DNA from: CAUZWH01 sp965247665
GTDB taxonomy: Bacteria; Pseudomonadota; Alphaproteobacteria; SHVV01
Assembly (NCBI GenBank): GCA_965247665.1
Contig: CBDFHH010000001.1
Location: 1-64,000, forward strand
Direction of reading: 5' to 3'
Length of the DNA stretch: 64,000 nucleotides
Shown: positions 46,111 through 52,958 of the stretch, in pieces
Numbering within the stretch: position 1 is the stretch's first letter
How the letters are laid out: every line of letters begins with the position of its first letter
Position numbers and translations under genes: made by a program
The notes under the pieces: model-generated
Seen by the model: only the letters and a program-made list of their open reading frames with translations
Databases searched by the model: none
What the model was told of the DNA's origin: nothing

Positions 46111-46580
46111 CGGAGCTGCCTGACGTCACGGTCTATGTCGAGAGCCTCGACCGCTATATCGGCGGCGCGGTGCTCGAAGATGTCCGCCTGTTCAATCCGT
46201 TTCTACTGCGCTCGGTCGCGCCGCCGCTCGCGGCGGTCAAGGGCAAGCGGGTGCGCGGCGCCCACCGCATCGGCAAGCGCATTGCCGTCGGCCTCGAGGA
46301 CGATCTGTTCCTGATCATCCATCTGATGATCGCGGGGCGCCTGCGCTGGCGGAAGCCGGGTGCCAAGCCGCCGGGCAAGCAGGGGTTGGCCGCGTTCGAC
46401 TTCGCCGACGGCACGCTGATGTTCACCGAGGCGGCGTCGAAGAAACGCGCCTCGCTCCACATTGTGGCCGGCGAGGCGGCGCTTGCGGAACACGATCCCG
46501 GCGGCATCGAGCCGCTCGAATGCGACCTCTCGTCCTTCGCCGACTCCTTGCATAGAGAGAATCACACCCTCAAGCGCACC
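46110..46580 (+). pseudogene. N-terminal part of Fpg/Nei-type DNA glycosylase, cut at both ends
   Basis: From CCG at 46110 the frame reads PELPDVTVYVESLDRYIGG, the Pro-Glu active-site start of formamidopyrimidine-DNA glycosylases, then FLIIHLMIAGRLRW and the helix-two-turn-helix lead HRENHTLKR. The initiator ATG is missing (a TGA lies at 46104) because of the deletion that joined it to the ABC ATPase scrap. The C-terminal zinc finger is missing because the recombinase element begins at about 46576. Non-functional as a repair enzyme. Confidence 0.85.
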
Positions 46581-46606
46581 TTCGGTGCTAAGGTATTGAT
46601 ATAGCG
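46576..46606. repeat. left-end / attachment motif of recombinase element, copy 2
   Basis: GCACC-TTC-GGTGC followed by TAAGG and TTGATATAGCG, the counterpart of the motif at 11631. A further shared block, CGTGCAGTTGCAG, lies at 46620-46632. The left flank here is the Fpg gene, unlike the IS110 flank of copy 1, so this marks the mobile element's edge. Confidence 0.65.
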
Positions 46607-46693
46607 TTTCTTTTTTCCTCGTGCAGTTGCAGTTTGGGGCAAGATTGATGGCCGCGTTTCCCCCGCCTGCAACGGATCGCGGGAGGAAATATC

Positions 46694-47818
46694 ATGACGA
46701 GTGTCTATCTCGCTCAGACCCTTATCGAGGTTCTCGAGCCGGGCAAGGCCGCCTACGAACTTCGTGATACCGATCTGAAGGGCTTCGGCGTCCGGGTGCT
46801 GCCTTCGGGTAGGATGCGCTATTTCGTCCACAGCCAATGTTGGGGCCGGCGTGTCTGGAAGATCGTCGGAAAGGGCGAGGTCATCAGCGCCGGCGAGGCT
46901 CGCTCGCGGGCGACGGCGCTGCTGGCGGCGATCCGGAGGGGAGAGGACGCGCCCACGTTGCCGGAGGAGACCGTTTTCGAGACCGTCGCCGAGGAAGTGT
47001 TCGACCGCTATGGGCGCAACTGGAAGCCGCGGACGCTTGCCGTCAACCGCGGCTATTATCGCAAGCAGATCCTGCCCTGGTTCCGCGGGCGCCAGATCGC
47101 GAACATCACGCGCCGGGACGTCCAGCAATGGTTTGCCTCCCTTCACGCGACGCCGGTTGCGGCGGACCGCTCGGCGCCGGTGCTGTCGGTGATCATGTGC
47201 CAGGCCGAGGTCTATGGCTACCGGCTCGAGGGCAGCAATCCCTGTGTCGGCATCAGGCGCTACAGGCGGCGGGGGCGGGAGAGGTTCCTTTCGGCGGGCG
47301 AGATACGCCGGTTGGCAGCAGTACTGGCGGCCCATGAGACTATGGAGCCGCTGCCCGTTGCCGCCATCCGGCTGTTGCTGCTGACCGGCTCCCGCAAGAG
47401 CGAGGTCCTGACCCTGGAGTGGAGCTGCTGGCGCGAGGGCAAGCTGTTCCTTCGCGACAGCAAGACCGGTCCCCGTACCGTCTGGTTGTCGTCTGCCGCC
47501 GAGGATGTCCTTGAGGGGATACCCCGAAGATCGCGCTGGGTCTTTCCGGCGCCGCGCGGGGGTAAATCCATGGGCCCTGATAAGATCCAGAGGTCCTGGT
47601 GGCGCATACGGGCCGGAGCGGACTTGCGCGACGTCCGTCTGCACGACCTGCGCCATACCTATGCCAGCATGGCCCTGGCGCACGGCGAGACCGTGCTTAC
47701 CATCGGCAGACTTCTCGGGCACAGCGATCCCGCCACCACCCTCAAATACACCCACTTGGCCGATACGGCGATACGCGATGCGGTCGATGCCGTGGGCCCT
47801 GTCCTCGCGATGGAGTGA
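46694..47818 (+). CDS. tyrosine recombinase, first of a tandem pair
   Basis: 374 residues from the ATG at 46694 (GGGAGG upstream). N-terminal arm domain LKGFGVRVLPSGRMRYF, core-binding domain, then catalytic LLTGSRKSEVLTLEW (Arg), LHDLRHTYASMA (His-x-x-Arg), LLGHSDPATTLKYTHLA (His and Tyr). It is a close relative of the gene at 11751, which gives the intact C-terminus expected for that copy (AVGPVLAME). The stop is followed 3 nt later by a second recombinase, a typical operon arrangement of dual-recombinase elements. Confidence 0.92.
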   Translation: MTSVYLAQTLIEVLEPGKAAYELRDTDLKGFGVRVLPSGRMRYFVHSQCWGRRVWKIVGKGEVISAGEARSRATALLAAIRRGEDAPTLPEETVFETVAEEVFDRYGRNWKPRTLAVNRGYYRKQILPWFRGRQIANITRRDVQQWFASLHATPVAADRSAPVLSVIMCQAEVYGYRLEGSNPCVGIRRYRRRGRERFLSAGEIRRLAAVLAAHETMEPLPVAAIRLLLLTGSRKSEVLTLEWSCWREGKLFLRDSKTGPRTVWLSSAAEDVLEGIPRRSRWVFPAPRGGKSMGPDKIQRSWWRIRAGADLRDVRLHDLRHTYASMALAHGETVLTIGRLLGHSDPATTLKYTHLADTAIRDAVDAVGPVLAME

Positions 47819-47821
47819 AGC

Positions 47822-49027
47822 ATGGCGAAGGCAAGAAGAATACGCCTGACCAACATCCGTATCGCCAAACTTGAGCCCGCAACCCACGAATATACCGTCT
47901 GGGACACGCGGATCGGCGGGCTCGGCGTCCGGGTGCGACCGTCGGGGCATCGCGGTTACGTCTACTATCGCATGGTTGATGGGCGCGTGAAGAAGATCAG
48001 CCTTGGTCCGGCGGCATTGAAGAGTATCGAGGAGGTTCGCCGGGAGGCTCTGGAGATAGAGGTCGTGTCTCCAATAGCAGGGCCAGACACCGCGGGCGAC
48101 GACCGCGGCAAGGTGCCGACACTCGTGGAGTTCGTCGATGGCGGTTGGAAGGCGGACCGTTACGACCGCTACAGGCAATCGACGAGAAAGAGTGTGGATT
48201 CTGAATTGAGAACCCAGCTGCTGCCGACGTTCGGGTCCCTGCCGCTCGACCGGATCACCCGTGTTGCGGTGCAGCGATGGTTTGACCGCTACAGCCGGAC
48301 CGCGCCGGGCGGTGCCAACCATGCGCTCAAGACACTCAGGGGAATACTCAATCACGCGGTCTCTTGCGGCCACATTACCGCCAGTCCTGTCCGAGGGGTG
48401 ACGCGGAATCTGCGCCCCAGGCTCACCCGCTTCCTGTCCCGAGCGGAAATACGGCGTCTCCATCGTGTGCTGGACGGATATGCGGAGACCTCTCCCTCGG
48501 GCCGGCAACAGGCCGATATCATCCGCCTTCTACTGCTCACCGGATGTCGCAAGAGCGAGATCGTGAACCTTCGCTGGCAGGAGGTGAATGGAGACGTTCT
48601 CAACCTCAAGGACAGCAAGACGGGACCCCGAACCGTGTTCCTGAACGCTCAGGCCCGCATCATCATCGAGCGTCAGCCGCGGCAGGAAAGCGTCTTCGTC
48701 TTTCCCTCGCCACGGAACCCCCTGCGGCCGCGTGGTGACAATCTACCGCTGTGGTATCGGGTAAGAAAACGGGCCGGGATCCAGGATGTTCGCCTGCACG
48801 ACCTGCGGCACACGTTCGCGAGCCAGGCCGTGATGCAAGGTATCCCGGTTCCCGTGGTCGCGCGCCTGCTCGGGCACAAGCAGCTGCGGATGACACTGCG
48901 CTACGCTCATATTGCCGATCGGGAGATCGAAGCCGCGGCGGAACGGATCGGCGAGGCCATCAATGGTGTGATGAAGAATGGGTTCCACGAAGAAAAACGG
49001 CCTTACCGGATCGACATGAACCCGTAA
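47822..49027 (+). CDS. tyrosine recombinase, second of the tandem pair
   Basis: 401 residues, ATG at 47822. Same domain plan but clearly divergent from its neighbour: LGVRVRPSGHRGYVYYRM at the arm domain, catalytic LLTGCRKSEIVNLRW, LHDLRHTFASQAVMQ and LLGHKQLRMTLRYAHIADRE. The C-terminal tail of about 40 residues is longer than in the first. Immediately downstream is a tRNA-fMet 3' fragment, suggesting this protein (alone or with the first) directs integration at tRNA-fMet. Confidence 0.92.
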   Translation: MAKARRIRLTNIRIAKLEPATHEYTVWDTRIGGLGVRVRPSGHRGYVYYRMVDGRVKKISLGPAALKSIEEVRREALEIEVVSPIAGPDTAGDDRGKVPTLVEFVDGGWKADRYDRYRQSTRKSVDSELRTQLLPTFGSLPLDRITRVAVQRWFDRYSRTAPGGANHALKTLRGILNHAVSCGHITASPVRGVTRNLRPRLTRFLSRAEIRRLHRVLDGYAETSPSGRQQADIIRLLLLTGCRKSEIVNLRWQEVNGDVLNLKDSKTGPRTVFLNAQARIIIERQPRQESVFVFPSPRNPLRPRGDNLPLWYRVRKRAGIQDVRLHDLRHTFASQAVMQGIPVPVVARLLGHKQLRMTLRYAHIADREIEAAAERIGEAINGVMKNGFHEEKRPYRIDMNP

Positions 49028-49058
49028 TCGGCCGTCGGGTTCCTGGCATATAGTGGCA

Positions 49059-49107
49059 CTGTCTCATAACCTGAAGGTCGTAGGTTCTAATCCAACCCCC
49101 GCAACCA
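49059..49107 (+). other. tRNA-fMet(CAT) 3'-end fragment, probable att site
   Basis: From the anticodon loop CTCATAA to the acceptor end CCCCGCAACCA (with CCA encoded) the sequence tracks the 3' half of an initiator tRNA, including GAAGGTCGTAGGTTC. The 5' half is absent, the anticodon stem cannot form, and one T-stem strand is altered (CCAAC). This is the usual footprint of an integrative element that carries a copy of its tRNA target; it is degraded and is not a working tRNA. Confidence 0.7.
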
Positions 49108-49111
49108 AGGC

Positions 49112-49147
49112 AAACCCCTGAAAACAGTGACATTTTCAGGGGTTTTT
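49112..49147 (+). terminator. intrinsic terminator after tRNA fragment
   Basis: AAACCCCTGAAAA (49112-49124) pairs perfectly with TTTTCAGGGGTTT (49133-49145) around an 8-nt loop, followed by TT and C. It was probably acquired with the tRNA 3' end. Confidence 0.85.
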
Positions 49148-49178
49148 CACTTCCGGAGCACATGCAAGATATCCGTTT

Positions 49179-49206
49179 GGGAATCTATTGGGAATCACCG
49201 GGAATC
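49179..49206. repeat. three GGGAATC direct repeats spaced 10-11 bp
   Basis: GGGAATC occurs at 49179, 49190 and 49200, that is on one helical face, about 70 bp beyond the tRNA fragment. Such short phased repeats beside an attachment core are typical of recombinase arm-type or excisionase sites. No protein was matched to them. Confidence 0.5.
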
Positions 49207-49259
49207 AAATTGCTGCGCAATCAAGCGCACCTGAGAACCTGAGGGTGTTCTGGCGGAGT

Positions 49260-49413
49260 TGGCCTTTCCGAGTCGCCCAGCCACTCGTCGAGCTTCGACC
49301 AGCGCCGCCGCCCTGAGACGTTGGGCACGGCGATCGCCACCGCCTTCTTTTATCCGACCAGCACGACCAGCCTTTTGCCGCGCGTCACGCCGGTGTAGAG
49401 CAGGTTCCGCCGG
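49260..49413 (-). pseudogene. C-terminal remnant of a RecD-like/UvrD_C helicase
   Basis: The minus strand reads RRNLLYTGVTRGKRLVVLVG, a stop (TAA), then KKAVAIAVPNVSGRRRWSKL and DEWLGD. LLYTGVTRGKRLV is helicase motif VI of the RecD2/TraA type, and the following KKAVAIAV..RRRWSKL tail is typical of RecD-like proteins of conjugative elements. It is joined directly to the istB fragment. Only about 50 codons remain. Confidence 0.65.
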
Positions 49414-49414
49414 A

Positions 49415-49992
49415 GTTTCTCGTATTCCGCAGGAAGGTCGGCAGCTTCAGCATCTTCAGGTGATGTTCGCGCAGGATGCGGGGCGGCTCAGCCATGCCCG
49501 GCCCCTCCGGCCAGCAGGGTGGCGTAGTCGGCGCTGCGGGTGGCAGCGACGAAGGGATGGGGCAGGTACGGGTAGCACCTCAGATCGAGATGCGCCGGCC
49601 GCCTCTCGATGTGGGCCAGCAGGAGATGCTTCACGACATCGAAGCCGATCCGATCAGGCGCCGCTTCACCGCGTCGCGCACCGCGGCCGCCACCTGCCGT
49701 TCCTGGACGTCTTCGTGCAGGCGCAGGACCTGGATGTATTCGCGCTTGCCATGCGGGCCGAAGCGCGCCTCGAGGAGGCGGCGCAACGTGTCGAAGACCG
49801 GATCGAGCTTCCATCCGCACAGCGGGGCGGCCTGGTCCAGGGCGCCCGGCTTCTTCTCCAGCAGCGATAGGTAGTGCAGCGGGTCGTAGACGACGTCGCC
49901 GCGGATATAGGAGCGCCGATGGCGGGCGACGACCTCGGCGCGGAGGGCGACCTCGACTCGGTCGACATAGCCCAGGCGGCTGGGGAAAGTGA
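49415..49992 (-). mobile_element. IS21 remnant: istA 3' end plus first codons of istB
   Basis: On the minus strand, istA C-terminal sequence (VDRVEVALRAEVVARHRRSY, then DVVYDPLHYLSLLEKKPGAL) is shifted in frame near 49655 and ends YPYLPHPFVAATRSADYATL with a TGA overlapping the istB ATG at 49493-49495. istB keeps MAEPPRILREHHLKMLKLPT, then FLR, a one-base deletion and EYEKL before the helicase scrap. It is a different IS21 type from that at 14594. It truncated the adjoining ATPase gene. Confidence 0.75.
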
Positions 49993-50273
49993 CCGACAAG
50001 CCCGTCGGCTTCCTCGGGAGTCAGTTTAAACTCCATAATTGTCACTTCCTGAGTGTCCATGCGGTCCCTTGAATATCTGTCGCGCGGGTAGTCGTAGGGC
50101 TTGTCAAAGACACCATCGGCGACGTTCCGACTTTTCCACATTGCCTTCAGAACGGCGGTCTTGCCGCTCTCGTTCTTTCCGACGAGCGCGGTCACCTTCG
50201 CATCAATCTTCACGGGCTTCGTATCGGTGATGACCTTGTAATTCTTGATCCGAAAATTGATAAGCTTCATCAT
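49993..50273 (-). pseudogene. N-terminal part of an AAA/OLD-like ATPase next to the type III RM genes
   Basis: About 93 codons remain: MMKLINFRIKNYKVITDTKP, Walker A in ALVGKNESGKTAVLKAMW, and EFKLTPEEADGL. The start GFRIKNYK...VGKNESGKT is typical of SMC-like/OLD-family ATPases found in defence loci. It directly follows the res gene (no gap at 50273/50274) on the same strand, so it was probably the third gene of the operon. The IS21 remnant replaced everything after about 49993. Confidence 0.7.
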
Positions 50274-52958
50274 TCAGCCCTCCTTGTACTGACGAAGATT
50301 GGCGAAAAGGTCGGCAAATGACTTTGGGCTGTATCTGTTGAAGCTCTCTCCGTCTACAAAAACGAAATCATAGGTCACGTCCGACTGTGCACGATTGATA
50401 TCTTCGCACCATTGTTTCAGGCGCAGTGTCTTGAGCGGCACGTCCAGGTCTTCCTGCCCTTTGGTCTCGACAATAACGATCCGCTTGTCGGTTAGCTTGA
50501 CGAGAAAATCAGGGTAATAGTTCGAGATGTTTCCATCGGCGTTGACGTAGTCCATCTTGAAATGGATCGCAAAGTAGTTTTTCGCGTAGGACACCACGTC
50601 CGGGCAATCCTCTAGAAAGCCAGCAAATTGTAGCTCCAGATGGCTGTCGCCGATGACGCGGTTGAATACGCTCTTCTTGGGCATGAGATAACCCTGGTCC
50701 TTCACCACGAAAGGCCGCGTCTGGCGTAGCTTAATGGTGTCACCGATTTCTGCATCGCCCTTATCCCGCACCGTCAGGGCGTTGATCGCTTTTTTGAAGG
50801 TCTCTATCAGCGTCTTGGTGGCGGTCAGCTCCGACAGGTTGCGCAGCGTGTTGGGGTACTCAAGATCAACGGACCGATCAAACAGCTCCGCCTGCACGAA
50901 TGCCTTGATCTTGCCAAAGAGCACGTCATACCCGCTGACCAGCCGCAATTCCTTCATGACCGTCTGAGCGAAATACCCGATCACGCTGCGATAGTCGGCC
51001 ACGCCTGCTGTATCGAGGATCGTGGTATGAGTCACCGCGCCTGTGGTGATGTCCTTGAAGACGATCTCTCGCTGCTGCTCCTCGCTGAATTGCTGATAGG
51101 GCACGGACTGATGGCCCATGGCACTCGTGTCCAGATCGGCGAGGTTCTTGTATTCGCGGTAGATGCGCGGAGTGAGCACTGGGATCTCGATGTCCAGTGC
51201 CTCGATGTCCTTCTTGTCGTTTTCGTTGTCGATCTCGACGACAAGCGGTGTCTTGGGCTTGGTACCTTCACCCATCGCCGTGCGTTCGAGTTCCACGCCC
51301 TCAGCCTGGATCGACTCCACGAAATCCATGAACGCATCCGTCCCGACGACACTGACCCATTCCTCCAACCCGCCGGGATACATCTTGCGCAGGCCGCGCC
51401 CGAGGGTCTGTTCCGGCAGGATATTGCTCTTGGCTGAATAAGGACGCAGGCCGACAATGGTTGTGACGTTCTTTACGTCCCAGCCTTCCTTGAGCATCAT
51501 GACAGACACAATCGCCTTGTAGGGGCTGCTTGCGTCGTCGATATCGTTGGCATGCTGGCGCAGCTTTTCCAGCTCTTCTTTAGCTTTGCCCGATGCGGCT
51601 TCGGAAATCTCGCCATTGTTCTTGGTGTGAATCACCAGCACTGCATCCTTGAGATCAGAGTAACGGTCTTCGAGGTATTCGGCCACGTCATCGCAGTTGC
51701 GTGTGTCATCGGTCATCACGAACAGGATAGCCTTCTTGCCCATCTTCTCGTGCTCGGCGTAGACCTTGCGCCATTCGATCACGCCCAGGTCGATGTAGTC
51801 GGTGTATTTCTCGGTGTATTTGGCGCTTTGCCGTTCCGAGAGTTTCGCCCGGCTGAGAGCGTCAGGCAGGACGGGGTGCTTCACCACGTTCTGGGAAATT
51901 GCCTCTACCAAAGGGTAGTCGGACACGGTCTGCACAAAGATAGCGCCGTTGTTGTGCTTCGGCGTGGCGGTCACATCCACCTGTAGCGCCAGCGACCCGC
52001 CCTTTTGCAAAAGCCGATTGTGGATATCCTCAATGGATTTGAACCATGCGAGTTTTGAATCGTGGATGTGATGCGCCTCGTCGTTGAGCACCATCAACTC
52101 GTCTATGTCGCGCACGATCATGCCCAAATCCACGCTCGAATCCGTCGTCGCGCTCGTCGGACGCTTGCCAAAGAAATAATCCATCGTGTTGTCGTCATCG
52201 GGCGAGGGCGGGATGTCGTCGCCTGAATAGACGCGGTGGATATTAGTCAGAAATATATTGCCGGTAGGCTGGGTGATGCGCACTTGGTCCTGCTTGTGCA
52301 GGGTGAGCTGGAAGTCCTCCCGCCAGTTGCGACCATCGAATCCGTCATCGGGGAGCACCGGGTCTTCGAAGAAAATTCGGAGCCCTTGGAAGTCGTGATA
52401 AATGCGGTCAAGGACAATGATGTTGGGTGCTATCACGAGGAAGTTGCGCGAAAGCGCGGAATCCGGCTCATGGAGCTTGTGAAAAAAGCTCCATGCCAGT
52501 GCGAGGCTCATCACCTTAGTCTTGCCGCTACCGGTCGCCATCTTGATGACGAATCGTCGCCAGCTTTCGTCGAACATGCCCGCCGACACCGCGCCTGAGC
52601 TATCGAAGCGCATCAGGTCAAACTTGTCCTTCACCCCCACCACGTCATAGAGGTAGATGATCGTCTCCAGCGCCTCCCGCTGGGCAAAGAAATATTGGAA
52701 TTCCGCCATCGTGCCGTCGGTCTGCGGCAGCAAATGCGGTTCCTTGAACCACCAGTTCAGCAGGCTTTTGCTGGTGTCACTCGCGCCGACATAGCCACCG
52801 TCACGAAACTCCCTTACCTTCTTGCGAAGCTGCGCCACCAGCGGAGGCATGAGCTTGTCCATGCTGGTTTCGCGTAACGCCTCGTCCGCTGGAAACCAGC
52901 GGATTGAGGGGTCCAGGATCGCGTGCGGTGCATCGGGAAAGTCGGGATGCAGCGCCAC
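50274..52958 (-). CDS. res: type III restriction enzyme, Res subunit
   Basis: 894 residues from a GTG at 52958 that overlaps the mod TAG by one base. Superfamily-2 translocase motifs: FVIKMATGSGKTKVMSLALA (Walker A), LNDEAHHIHD (DEAH-type), VMMLKEGWDVKNVTTIVGLR and EQTLGRGLRKMYPG (motif VI). The C-terminal nuclease has NYYPDFLVKL...RIVIVETKGQ, a PD-(D/E)xK site. It cuts DNA together with Mod when two inversely oriented unmethylated sites are present. The length is normal and no break was seen. Confidence 0.92.
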   Translation of the reverse strand: MALHPDFPDAPHAILDPSIRWFPADEALRETSMDKLMPPLVAQLRKKVREFRDGGYVGASDTSKSLLNWWFKEPHLLPQTDGTMAEFQYFFAQREALETIIYLYDVVGVKDKFDLMRFDSSGAVSAGMFDESWRRFVIKMATGSGKTKVMSLALAWSFFHKLHEPDSALSRNFLVIAPNIIVLDRIYHDFQGLRIFFEDPVLPDDGFDGRNWREDFQLTLHKQDQVRITQPTGNIFLTNIHRVYSGDDIPPSPDDDNTMDYFFGKRPTSATTDSSVDLGMIVRDIDELMVLNDEAHHIHDSKLAWFKSIEDIHNRLLQKGGSLALQVDVTATPKHNNGAIFVQTVSDYPLVEAISQNVVKHPVLPDALSRAKLSERQSAKYTEKYTDYIDLGVIEWRKVYAEHEKMGKKAILFVMTDDTRNCDDVAEYLEDRYSDLKDAVLVIHTKNNGEISEAASGKAKEELEKLRQHANDIDDASSPYKAIVSVMMLKEGWDVKNVTTIVGLRPYSAKSNILPEQTLGRGLRKMYPGGLEEWVSVVGTDAFMDFVESIQAEGVELERTAMGEGTKPKTPLVVEIDNENDKKDIEALDIEIPVLTPRIYREYKNLADLDTSAMGHQSVPYQQFSEEQQREIVFKDITTGAVTHTTILDTAGVADYRSVIGYFAQTVMKELRLVSGYDVLFGKIKAFVQAELFDRSVDLEYPNTLRNLSELTATKTLIETFKKAINALTVRDKGDAEIGDTIKLRQTRPFVVKDQGYLMPKKSVFNRVIGDSHLELQFAGFLEDCPDVVSYAKNYFAIHFKMDYVNADGNISNYYPDFLVKLTDKRIVIVETKGQEDLDVPLKTLRLKQWCEDINRAQSDVTYDFVFVDGESFNRYSPKSFADLFANLRQYKEG

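Noticed and set aside
46562..48508. 648-codon minus-strand reading frame across the recombinases
   Set aside because: It is antisense to two genes with complete catalytic motifs; it is a high-GC shadow frame.
49059..49107. Intact tRNA-Met gene
   Set aside because: Only the 3' half matches; the anticodon stem and 5' arms cannot form.
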